Assembly (NCBI GenBank): GCA_947628335.1 | Contig: CANQZT010000085.1 | Coordinates: 1 to 6,670, forward strand | Source: an uncultured Clostridia bacterium | GTDB taxonomy: Bacteria > Bacillota_A > Clostridia > TANB77 > CAG-508 | Direction: 5' to 3' | Length of the DNA stretch: 6,670 bases | Part shown: positions 1 to 6,603 of the stretch, in pieces | Numbering within the stretch: the stretch's first letter is position 1 | Layout of the letters: the number at the start of each line of letters is the position of its first letter | The notes under the pieces: model-generated | Told to the model about the DNA's origin: nothing | The model's input: the letters and a program-made list of their open reading frames with translations, nothing else | Database searches by the model: none | Position numbers and translations under genes: made by a program

Positions 1-540
1 TTTTTTACTTCTTCATCTTCTAAATCCGTCCAAACTACTTTATTTGATGCTATACTTCTTTTAACGTCTATTAATCTTTGATTTTCTGATCCTCTAAATC
101 TTAAAGATGGATTTTTCAAATCCTCTTCAAATTTACCATCTACTATTACATCTATGTCTTTTACTAATTCTTTTGTTTCTTCCCAATTTTTATACATATT
201 TCCCATAACATCCTTTTCAAAATCAAAGCCTGTATAACACCATATTGTTTTTTGTGGAAACCTTTCTTTTACCTTTTTTATTAATGGTAATAATCCCTTT
301 TGATTAGCATGTTCTAATGGTTCTCCTCCAAGTAAAGATAATCCCTCTATGTAATCTTTATCTAAATCTTTTAATATTTTATTTATAGTTTCTTCTGTAA
401 ATTCTTTTCCATATTCGAAATTCCATGCTACTTCATTAAAGCAACCTTTACAATGATGTGTGCATCCGACTTACAAATACAGATACCCTAACACCTGGCC
501 CATTTGCTACATCACATTCTTTTATTGTAGCATAATGCAT
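1..540 (-). pseudogene. nrdG: Anaerobic ribonucleotide reductase activating protein NrdG, frameshifted, 3' end outside window
   Basis: NrdG is a radical-SAM activase that uses a [4Fe-4S] cluster and S-adenosylmethionine to place the glycyl radical on NrdD. Reading from ATG at 540 gives 24 residues ending FVS, then an extra base (g468 on the plus strand) shifts the frame and a TAA follows at 448-450, leaving a 30-residue product. Skipping that base restores a perfect NrdG: GCTHHCKGCF with the CxxxCxxC cluster cysteines (C26, C30, C33), then SLLGGEPL (SAM-binding GGE), WCYTGFDFE and DIDVIVDGKFE, open to the left edge (179 residues visible). The start has GAGGTG at 547-552, 6 nt upstream. It lies 25 nt after nrdD, evidently in one operon. 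The rest of the gene is intact, so this is either a sequencing error or a very recent mutation. The family assignment is firm; whether it is truly broken is uncertain. Confidence 0.9.
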
Positions 541-565
541 TTTTATCACCTCTTATAAATATTTA

Positions 566-2692
566 TTATAAATGCAATACCCTTGCTTTTATTTCTTTTG
601 TTTTTCCTTCATTCCAAAAATTTTCTCCTAAATATCCACATGTTCTTCTTGTTACGTTCATCTTGTTATGGTCTTTATTACCACATTGTGGACATTCCCA
701 TTCATTATCATCATTTATTATTATTTCTCCATCAAATCCACATATATGACAATAATCCGATTTTGTGTTGAATTCTGCATATTGTATATTGTCATATATA
801 AATTTTACAATTTCTTCAAGAGCCTTTAAGTTATTTCTCATGTTTGGTATCTCTATGTACGATATTGCTCCTCCTGAAGATATTGGTTGAAACTGACTTT
901 CAAATTTTAGTTTTTCAAACGCATCAATTTTTTCTCTTACATCTATATGATACGAATTAGTATAATATCCTTTGTCTGTAATATCTTTGATACTTCCAAA
1001 TTTTTCTTTATCAATTTTTGCAAAACGATAACATAAACTTTCTGCTGGAGTTCCGTATAGTGCAAATCCTATCCCTGTTTCTTTTTTCCATCTATCTGTT
1101 GTTTGTCTTAAATGTTTCATGACACGCAAAGCAAATTCTTCACCCTCTTTTGTGGTGTGACTTACACCTTTTACTAATTTTGTTACTTCATATAGTCCAA
1201 TATATCCAAGAGATAATGTTGAATATCCACCTTTTAATAATTTATCTATAGTTTCTCCAGATTTTAGACGTGCTATTGCTCCATATTTCCAATGTATTGG
1301 ACTTGTATCTGATTTTGTTCCAAGTAATGCATAATGTCTGCACATTAGTGCTTCAAAACATATCTCTAGTCTTTCATCTAATAATTTCCAAAATTTGTCT
1401 TCGTCTCCATCTGCTATAATTCCTATTTGTGGCAAATTAATACTTACTACACCTTGATTAAATCTACCCTCAAATTGATATTCACCCTTTTCATTCTTCC
1501 AAGGTGATAAGAAACTTCTACATCCCATTGGACTAAATACATTTCCCTCATAATTTTGTTTCATTTGCTTTGCTGATATATAATCTGGGTATAATCTTTT
1601 TGCTGAACATTTAACTGCAAGTTTTGTTAAGTAGTCGTACTTTCCTCCTTTTAAACAGTTATGCTCGTATAATACATATATTAATTTTGGAAATGCTGGT
1701 GTTACATAAACACCTTTTTCATTTTTGATTCCTTGATACCTTTGTTTTAGTATCTCTTCTATTATCATAGCATTTTCTTCTATATATTCGTTTTCTTCGT
1801 CTAAATTTAAGAATAGTGTTACAAATGGGGATTGACCATTTGTTGTCATCAATGTATTTATTTGATATTGTATTGTTTGTACTCCTGCTGAAAGTTCTGA
1901 TTTTAGTCTTTGTTCTACTATTTCATCTATTGTATTTTCTGATAATTTTCCTTTGTAGTTTTGAGTTAACTCAGTTTTAAATTTTTCTTTGCTTTTTCTT
2001 AAATATTTTCCTAGGTGTTTTAAATCTACAGATTGACCTCCATATTGATTACTTGCTACTGCTGCAATTATTTGCGTTACAACTGTGCATGCTACTTGGA
2101 AACTTTTAGGACTTTCTATTAATTTTCCATTCATAACAGTTCCATTTTCTAACATATCACTAATATTTACTAAACAACAGTTAAATATTGGTTGTAAGAA
2201 ATAATCTGCATCATGGAAGTGCAATATTCCTTCTTCATGTGCTTTTGTAATTTTTTCTGGAAGTAATATCCTTTTGGTTAGGTCTTTTGAAACTTCTCCT
2301 GCTATATAATCTCTTTGTGTTGATGCAAGTACTGTGTTTTTATTTGAATTTTCTGTTTCTAGCTCTTTATTTTGATTTTTTATTAGACCTAATATTGATT
2401 CGTCTGTTGTGTTTTGTTTTCTAACTAATGCTCTTGTATAACGATATACTATATATTTTTTTGCTAGTTCATATTTATTTATTTCCATTAATTTTTCTTC
2501 TATTATGTCTTGAATATCTTCTACTAACATTCTTTTTTTATCTAACTCTTCTATATAATGAATTATCTGTTTTATATCATCTTTATTTGCCCTTTCACGT
2601 GGTCGTACTTCTTTATTGGCTTTTTCTACTGCTACTGCAATTTTTGCTCTGTCATAATCTACTGCTCTTCCATCTCTTTTTATTACTTTCAT
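566..2692 (-). CDS. nrdD: Anaerobic (class III) ribonucleoside-triphosphate reductase
   Basis: This glycyl-radical enzyme reduces all four NTPs to dNTPs in the cytoplasm under anoxia. The 708 residues begin with an ATP-cone allosteric domain (about 1-92, MKVIKRDGRAVDYDRAK). The catalytic ten-stranded barrel follows, with Cys172 in FNCCLVN (matching E. coli Cys175) and Cys391 in SPMGCRSFL (matching E. coli Cys384). Met389 two residues before Cys391 resembles the Met288/Cys290 pair of T4 NrdD, which fits the formate-using type. The C-terminus has a four-cysteine zinc site (C648, C651, C667, C670) and then the glycyl-radical motif RRTCGYLG, with Gly686 as the radical site. Length and all key residues are normal. 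ATG at 2692 has AGGGGAG at 2702-2708, 9 nt upstream. nrdG follows after 25 nt. Upstream is a -10 box without a -35 and a Crp/Fnr-like palindrome. Confidence 0.97.
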   Translation of the reverse strand: MKVIKRDGRAVDYDRAKIAVAVEKANKEVRPRERANKDDIKQIIHYIEELDKKRMLVEDIQDIIEEKLMEINKYELAKKYIVYRYTRALVRKQNTTDESILGLIKNQNKELETENSNKNTVLASTQRDYIAGEVSKDLTKRILLPEKITKAHEEGILHFHDADYFLQPIFNCCLVNISDMLENGTVMNGKLIESPKSFQVACTVVTQIIAAVASNQYGGQSVDLKHLGKYLRKSKEKFKTELTQNYKGKLSENTIDEIVEQRLKSELSAGVQTIQYQINTLMTTNGQSPFVTLFLNLDEENEYIEENAMIIEEILKQRYQGIKNEKGVYVTPAFPKLIYVLYEHNCLKGGKYDYLTKLAVKCSAKRLYPDYISAKQMKQNYEGNVFSPMGCRSFLSPWKNEKGEYQFEGRFNQGVVSINLPQIGIIADGDEDKFWKLLDERLEICFEALMCRHYALLGTKSDTSPIHWKYGAIARLKSGETIDKLLKGGYSTLSLGYIGLYEVTKLVKGVSHTTKEGEEFALRVMKHLRQTTDRWKKETGIGFALYGTPAESLCYRFAKIDKEKFGSIKDITDKGYYTNSYHIDVREKIDAFEKLKFESQFQPISSGGAISYIEIPNMRNNLKALEEIVKFIYDNIQYAEFNTKSDYCHICGFDGEIIINDDNEWECPQCGNKDHNKMNVTRRTCGYLGENFWNEGKTKEIKARVLHL

Positions 2693-2739
2693 ACTATGTT
2701 TCTCCCCTTTTTATATGTTCTTTTCCCTTTAATGTCTTT

Positions 2740-2745
2740 ATTATA
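2740..2745 (-). promoter_or_regulatory. -10 element of the nrdD promoter, no recognisable -35
   Basis: On the minus strand a perfect TATAAT occupies 2745 to 2740. The hexamer 17 nt upstream (2763-2768) reads AGAAAA, nothing like TTGACA. The predicted start is an A at 2733 or 2735, giving a leader of about 40 nt with the nrdD ribosome binding site near its end. A good -10 with no -35 is typical of an activator-dependent promoter, and the palindrome at 2768-2783 lies where the -35 would be. The -10 is visible; the start site and the activation are inferred. Confidence 0.55.
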
Positions 2746-2767
2746 TATTTTTATTTTTCTTATTTTC

Positions 2768-2783
2768 TGTTGCATTTGCAACA
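2768..2783. promoter_or_regulatory. Candidate Crp/Fnr-family operator upstream of nrdD
   Basis: TGTTGCATTTGCAACA is an inverted repeat with 7-bp perfect arms (TGTTGCA / TGCAACA) around a 2-bp centre. Read as TGTTG-N6-CAACA it has exactly the 16-bp geometry of the Crp site TGTGA-N6-TCACA. Its centre (2775.5) falls 40.5-42.5 nt upstream of the predicted nrdD start, the class II activator position. It lies about 168 nt from the start of the divergent regulator gene, so nrdD is the more likely target. The palindrome is seen; the protein that binds it is inferred from the adjacent Crp/Fnr gene. Confidence 0.6.
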
Positions 2784-2892
2784 AATTATGACGAGGCATG
2801 TTGATTCATAAAAATTGTTCACTAATTTGTAAAGCTCTTAGTTTTATTTCATTTATATTACAAATTTTATTTTCCTTTTTTTATTCATTTTT

Positions 2893-2911
2893 CAACATTT
2901 TATTTTTGTTG
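2893..2911. repeat. Short inverted repeat overlapping the regulator's -35
   Basis: CAACA (2893-2897) and TGTTG (2907-2911) are the two half-site words of the nrdD palindrome in the opposite order, separated by 9 bp. The TGTTGC copy overlaps the -35 of the regulator promoter. It could be a pair of half-sites for autoregulation or chance in T-rich sequence. The spacing does not match a normal Crp/Fnr dimer site. Confidence 0.25.
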
Positions 2912-2937
2912 CTTTTTTTTTCGACTTTATGTATAAT
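2909..2937 (+). promoter_or_regulatory. Sigma-A promoter of the Crp/Fnr regulator gene
   Basis: TTGCTT at 2909-2914 and a perfect TATAAT at 2932-2937 are separated by the ideal 17 bp. Transcription should begin near 2943, leaving a leader of about 25 nt that carries GAAGGA (2951-2956). The -10 box lies inside the longer reading frame that opens with an ATG at 2929, so that ATG would not be transcribed; this is the main reason for placing the gene start at 2968. Confidence 0.65.
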
Positions 2938-2967
2938 ATTTTACAATATGGAAGGAATGAAAATTTT

Positions 2968-3597
2968 ATGTATGAAAGTATTAACATAGAAAATTTTGTT
3001 AAAAGTTTAGATAAATGTTGTTCAAAAGTACAAAAAAAAGAATTTCATAAAGGCGATGTTATTACTAGCTATATTGCAAAACGCCATCAACTTTGCATTC
3101 TTACATCTGGGGAAGCTGATTTAGTAAGATACGACCTTAATGGTAATAAAACGATAGTTGAACATTTTTCTAATAATTCAATTTTTGGTGAAATTTTTTA
3201 TAATATTAGTACGAATAATGAACTTTTTGTTGAATCAAAAACTCATTCTTATGTTTTATTTTTAATTTATGATGATATTAACGTTAAATGTAAAAATAAT
3301 TGCCATTTTCATAGTATTTTATCTTCTACTTTACCTAGATTGTTTTTAGATAAAGTTATAGATTTAAATATGCGTATTGAACTTTTAAGTAAACGTAGTA
3401 TTAGAGATAAACTACTTAGTTATTTTTCTTTTATTTCTAAGGAAAATATGAGTAAATCCTTTCGAATTCCTTATTCTCTCACTGATTTAGCTGATTATTT
3501 AAGTATTGATAGAAGTGCAATGATGCGAGAACTTAAGTATCTAATTGAAGAAAGTATTATTGAAAAGTCTGGTAATCGTATTACGCTACTATATTAA
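2968..3597 (+). CDS. Crp/Fnr-family transcriptional regulator
   Basis: A 209-residue DNA-binding protein of the usual Crp/Fnr length. Residues about 25-105 form a cyclic-nucleotide-binding-like beta barrel (FHKGDVI, LTSGEADLVRYD, NSIFGEIF). The Arg-Ser pair that holds the cAMP phosphate is missing, so cAMP is an unlikely ligand. Residues about 110-140 should be the dimerisation helix. The C-terminal winged helix-turn-helix (about 143-209) contains LTDLADYLSIDRSAMMREL; Arg182 and Arg187 align with Crp Arg180 and Arg185, while Crp Glu181 is replaced by Ser183. Five cysteines (17, 18, 43, 108, 112) are present, but not in the spaced N-terminal cluster of Fnr. The ATG at 2968 is chosen because GAAGGA (2951-2956) and a promoter at 2909-2937 precede it; a frame opening at 2929 would add 13 residues. 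It is divergent from nrdD, suggesting control of anaerobic dNTP synthesis. The signal sensed is unknown. Confidence 0.9.
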   Translation: MYESINIENFVKSLDKCCSKVQKKEFHKGDVITSYIAKRHQLCILTSGEADLVRYDLNGNKTIVEHFSNNSIFGEIFYNISTNNELFVESKTHSYVLFLIYDDINVKCKNNCHFHSILSSTLPRLFLDKVIDLNMRIELLSKRSIRDKLLSYFSFISKENMSKSFRIPYSLTDLADYLSIDRSAMMRELKYLIEESIIEKSGNRITLLY

Positions 3598-3651
3598 AAA
3601 GTGAGCCTAAGATTTTCTATCAAATTCAACTTTTAAGAAAATCTCAGGCTC
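3596..3651 (-). terminator. Intrinsic terminator after ftsH, shared convergent region
   Basis: Two 16-nt arms (3603-3618 and 3636-3651) pair with one mismatch around a 17-nt loop. On the minus strand the mismatch becomes a G-U pair and the stem is followed 2 nt later by five U residues (A-run 3596-3600 on the plus strand), so it should terminate ftsH transcripts, starting 21 nt past the ftsH stop codon. Its U-tract overlaps the stop codon of the convergent regulator gene. On the plus strand the hairpin has no clean U-run after it (CCATATTT), so termination of the regulator transcript there is plausible but weaker. Confidence 0.85.
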
Positions 3652-3672
3652 TCCATATTTCTCTAATATACT

Positions 3673-5469
3673 TTATTCAAATATTTCAGCAAATTCGTCT
3701 CCTTCTATTTTTTCTTTCTCTAGTAAGATTCCGGCTACACGATGTAATTTATCTATATTTCCTCTTAATATTTCTTCTGCTCTATTATATGCAATATCTA
3801 TAATTTGTTTTGTTTCTTCATCTATAACTGCTGCTGTTTCTTCTGAATATTCTTTACTTTGTGCAAAATCTCTTCCTAAAAATACTTCCTCTTGTGTTGA
3901 CCCTAACATCATTGCTCCAACTCTATCACTCATTCCATATTTTGTTACCATACTTCTTGCAATTTTTGTTGCTCTTTCAATATCATTACTTGCTCCAGTT
4001 GAAATATCATTTAATATTAATTTTTCTGCTACTCTTCCTCCAAGTAGTGATACAATGTTTTCTTCCATTTCTGTTTTTGACATGAATGATTTATCTTCTG
4101 TAGGACGATACATTGTATATCCTCCTGCCATTCCACGTGGCACAATTGAAATTTGATGTACTGCATCCTGTGTTGGTAAAAATTGGCTTACTACAGCATG
4201 ACCTGCTTCGTGATATGCTACAAGTTTATTTTCTTTATCGCTTCTTACTCTTGTTTTCTTTTCTGGGCCCATTGTCACTTTAATCATTGCATCTTCTATT
4301 TCTTTCATTCCAATGAAATCTAAATTACGTCTTGCAGCAAGTAATGCTGCTTCATTTAATACATTTTCTAAATCTGCTCCAGCAAATCCAGATGTATTTT
4401 TTGCAATTGTTTTTAAATCAACATCTTCTGCAAGTCTTTTCTTTTTAGCATGTACTTCTAATATTTGCTCTCTTGCTTTAACGTCTGGTGCAGAAACTAC
4501 AATTTGACGATCAAAACGACCTGGACGAAGTAAAGCTTTATCTAATACGTCTGGTCTATTTGTTGCTGCAAGAACTATTACACCTTCATTTGAACCAAAA
4601 CCATCCATTTCAACTAATAATTGATTTAATGTTTGTTCTCTTTCATCATGGCCACCACCAAGACCTGCTCCTCTTTGACGACCTACGGCATCAATTTCGT
4701 CTATAAATATTATACATGGTGCTTTTTTCTTTGCTTCTTCAAATAAATCTCTTACACGTGATGCTCCAACACCCACAAACATTTCAACAAAATCTGATCC
4801 ACTTATTATGAAAAATGGTACTCCTGCTTCTCCTGCAACTGCTTTTGCAAGAAGAGTTTTTCCTGTTCCTGGTTGACCTACAAGTAATACTCCTTTTGGT
4901 ATTCTTGCTCCCATATCTGTAAATTTTCTAGGATTTTTTAGAAATTCTACTATTTCTTGTAATTCTTCTTTTTCTTCATCTACACCTGCTACATCTTCAA
5001 ATGTTACTCTATTTCTCTCTTCTCCTCCCATTAATCTTGCTTTTGATTTTCCAAAAGACATAGTTTTATTTCCACCTTGACTACCATTCATTACTACAAA
5101 CCAGAATATTAAGAATATAATTAGTAATCCAAATGGCGTAAGTAGACTAAGTATTGTCATAAATACCGATTCGCTTTGTTCTGTTAATGTAACTTCTCCT
5201 ACTTTCAATGGTTCTTCTACATAATTCATAAAGCTATCTATACTTGGTATATTTACTTCTTTTTTCGTACTATCCCCTTTAGGAGTTACATATGCTTTTG
5301 TTCCATCAGATGTGATTTCTATTTCTTTTATTTCAGATGCTTCTATTTTTGTAATTAATTCTGAATAGTCCATTTTCGTGTTTGAGTTATCCATTATTGT
5401 TGTTAATAATACAATAAATATAACTCCTATTATTAACCACATTCCTAATGTTTTTAATCCACTTTTCAA
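3673..5469 (-). CDS. ftsH: ATP-dependent zinc metalloprotease FtsH
   Basis: This membrane-anchored hexameric AAA+ protease unfolds and degrades membrane and some soluble proteins. From the TTG start it has 598 residues, slightly short for the family (usually about 600-650) because the C-terminal tail is brief. TM1 is about 8-26, the extracytoplasmic domain 27-102 and TM2 103-127. The AAA+ module follows: Walker A GQPGTGKT (198-205), pore motif MFVGVG (230-235), Walker [10 protein letters not shown] (252-260) and second region of homology with the arginine fingers (LLRPGRFDR, Arg315/318). The peptidase has the zinc motif HEAGH (420-424) and a probable third ligand Asp496 in [12 protein letters not shown]. 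The TTG at 5469 is preceded by AGGAGG at the ideal 7 nt. The frame is open upstream to a TTG at 5586, which would give 637 residues, but no ribosome binding site supports that start and the added stretch carries promoter-like elements. It lies downstream of tilS. Confidence 0.95.
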   Translation of the reverse strand: MKSGLKTLGMWLIIGVIFIVLLTTIMDNSNTKMDYSELITKIEASEIKEIEITSDGTKAYVTPKGDSTKKEVNIPSIDSFMNYVEEPLKVGEVTLTEQSESVFMTILSLLTPFGLLIIFLIFWFVVMNGSQGGNKTMSFGKSKARLMGGEERNRVTFEDVAGVDEEKEELQEIVEFLKNPRKFTDMGARIPKGVLLVGQPGTGKTLLAKAVAGEAGVPFFIISGSDFVEMFVGVGASRVRDLFEEAKKKAPCIIFIDEIDAVGRQRGAGLGGGHDEREQTLNQLLVEMDGFGSNEGVIVLAATNRPDVLDKALLRPGRFDRQIVVSAPDVKAREQILEVHAKKKRLAEDVDLKTIAKNTSGFAGADLENVLNEAALLAARRNLDFIGMKEIEDAMIKVTMGPEKKTRVRSDKENKLVAYHEAGHAVVSQFLPTQDAVHQISIVPRGMAGGYTMYRPTEDKSFMSKTEMEENIVSLLGGRVAEKLILNDISTGASNDIERATKIARSMVTKYGMSDRVGAMMLGSTQEEVFLGRDFAQSKEYSEETAAVIDEETKQIIDIAYNRAEEILRGNIDKLHRVAGILLEKEKIEGDEFAEIFE

Positions 5470-5476
5470 TTTTTTT

Positions 5477-5482
5477 CCTCCT
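5477..5482 (-). promoter_or_regulatory. Ribosome binding site that fixes the TTG start of ftsH
   Basis: On the minus strand AAGGAGG precedes the TTG at 5469 with a 7-nt spacer. It is the strongest Shine-Dalgarno in the window. If translation began at 5586 this site would be coding sequence (Glu-Gly-Gly), so it decides the start and removes 39 residues from the longest open frame. Confidence 0.85.
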
Positions 5483-5526
5483 TCACTCCTTAACGTGATT
5501 CTATATTGTTTTGAAATATAACACAT

Positions 5527-5571
5527 ATTATATGCATTTGCAATAGTTTTTTTATGTCTTTTTTGTGTCAA
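5527..5571 (-). promoter_or_regulatory. Candidate internal promoter of ftsH
   Basis: Two overlapping minus-strand possibilities lie between tilS and the ftsH TTG. One is a perfect -35 TTGACA (5571-5566) with a 17-nt spacer to a weak -10, AACTAT (5548-5543). The other is a perfect -10 TATAAT (5532-5527) that lacks a -35 at the right distance. Either would give ftsH its own transcript with a leader of about 50-70 nt, besides read-through from tilS. AT-rich sequence produces such boxes by chance, so this is moderate evidence only. Confidence 0.45.
5533..5543. promoter_or_regulatory. Exact copy of the nrdD operator core upstream of ftsH
   Basis: TGCATTTGCAA is identical, in the same orientation, to the core of the palindrome before nrdD (2771-2781). 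The outer bases differ: the left half reads ATATGCA and the right half TATTGCA instead of TGTTGCA, so it would be a weaker site. It lies between the candidate ftsH -35 and -10 boxes, where bound protein would more likely repress than activate. The match is seen; binding is speculative. Confidence 0.3.
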
Positions 5572-5594
5572 GTATAGATATTTCAATGCTTTTC

Positions 5595-6587
5595 TTACGG
5601 ATGCTTATTATTTGTCTGGAAAAATATTCTTTTATTTTTTATTAAAACTTTCACTTTTTTGTTTGGAATTAGATATTTATTTCCAATATTATTGTTACAT
5701 AATTTTATTATGTCATCTATTTGTATTTTACCAATACCGTTACTTGTATTAAAAAGTCTATTAATAGTATATAACACCATCCTATTTTTTATAACTAATT
5801 CTAGGCTATTAAATTTTTTTAAGTCTAGTACTATTTGTTCTCTATTTTCTTCTATTAAAATATTTGCATATGCCAATTTTACTTTTTCATCTATATATTT
5901 GTTTTCTTCTTTTGCTATTTGCGATAATCTATCTATTGTGTCTATTATATTTGGATTGTATTGTTGTTTTAAATATGGAAGTAACTCATTTCTTATTTTG
6001 TTTCTTGTATATATATTTTCCATATTAGTTTTATCTATTCTAGGATTTAATTTATTTTCTTCACAATAATTTTCAATTTGTTCTCTTTTACAATTTATTA
6101 ATGGTCGTATGTAATGTTCTCTTTTTGTTTCTATGCCTTTCAAACCTGCTGTTCCTGTTCCTCGTAGTATATTCATTAATACTGTTTCTACATTATCATT
6201 TTTTGTATGTGCTGTTGCTATTTTATTTGATTGCGTTTTTCGTAAGATCTCATTAAAAAATTTATATCTTACATTTCTTCCTGCCTCTTCTGTTCCTATC
6301 TTTTCCGTATTTGCTATTTCTTCTACGTTTTCTCTCTTGACAAAACATTCTATATTGTTTTTTTTGCAATATTCTTTTACATATTTTTCGTCTTCTATTG
6401 CTTCTTTTCTTATCATGTGATTAATATGTGCTACATATATTTTAAATTCTATTTGTTCTTGTAGCTTTATCAAAATGTCTAACAATGTAATAGAGTCAGG
6501 TCCCCCTGACACCCCTACTACAATGGAATCTCCATTCTCTATTAAATTATATTTTTTTATTGTTTCTAAGACACTATTTTCTAGCAT
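5595..6587 (-). CDS. tilS: tRNA(Ile)-lysidine synthetase TilS, short form
   Basis: TilS uses ATP and lysine to convert C34 of tRNA-Ile(CAU) to lysidine, so that this tRNA reads AUA and is charged with isoleucine; it is essential in nearly all bacteria. The N-terminal PP-loop ATPase is clear: VVGVSGGPDS with the P-loop SGGPDS at 27-32, HINHMIR (55-61), the AHTKNDNVETVLMNILRGTG stretch (126-145) and RPLIN (161-165) followed by IDKTNMENIYTRNKIRNELL. About 110 residues follow the catalytic part. At 330 residues it is shorter than E. coli (432) or B. subtilis (about 470) TilS and nearer the Aquifex form, so much or all of the usual C-terminal tRNA-binding region is missing. ATG at 6587 has AAGGG at 6593-6597. 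It starts 16 nt after the upstream gene and ends 125 nt before the ftsH start, with no hpt between them. Confidence 0.95.
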   Translation of the reverse strand: MLENSVLETIKKYNLIENGDSIVVGVSGGPDSITLLDILIKLQEQIEFKIYVAHINHMIRKEAIEDEKYVKEYCKKNNIECFVKRENVEEIANTEKIGTEEAGRNVRYKFFNEILRKTQSNKIATAHTKNDNVETVLMNILRGTGTAGLKGIETKREHYIRPLINCKREQIENYCEENKLNPRIDKTNMENIYTRNKIRNELLPYLKQQYNPNIIDTIDRLSQIAKEENKYIDEKVKLAYANILIEENREQIVLDLKKFNSLELVIKNRMVLYTINRLFNTSNGIGKIQIDDIIKLCNNNIGNKYLIPNKKVKVLIKNKRIFFQTNNKHP

Positions 6588-6603
6588 TTTTTCCCTTTCT
6601 TTT

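Noticed and set aside
448..474. Programmed +1 frameshifting in nrdG at a rare CGG codon
   Set aside because: The extra base creates an in-frame CGG, and I find no other in-frame CGG in the genes of this window, so a hungry-codon shift is conceivable. There is no stop codon at the shift site, no slippery sequence allowing re-pairing of the Ser codon AGT, and no Shine-Dalgarno-like stimulator just upstream. nrdG is not a known recoded gene. An error or mutation is simpler.
555..566. 12-bp perfect palindrome ATAAATATTTAT between nrdD and nrdG
   Set aside because: It is made only of A and T in an AT-rich gap, overlaps the nrdD stop codon and would form a very weak hairpin with no U-tract. Chance is sufficient.
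2428..2811. 127-residue plus-strand open frame across the start of nrdD
   Set aside because: It is the antisense shadow of nrdD codons, rich in Leu, Phe and Tyr from T-rich sequence, with no ribosome binding site or recognisable domain. The other plus-strand frames inside nrdD, ftsH and tilS are rejected for the same reason.
2693..2967. NrdR box pair
   Set aside because: NrdR control was expected for a reductase gene. Only isolated ACAATATG-like fragments are present, with no tandem pair of 16-bp palindromic boxes at the usual spacing.
2798..2989. 63-residue hydrophobic open frame on the plus strand
   Set aside because: It runs through the T-rich intergenic region and into the start of the regulator gene. 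Its hydrophobicity comes from T-rich codons, the only GAGG is 1 nt from its ATG, and it spans the regulator promoter.
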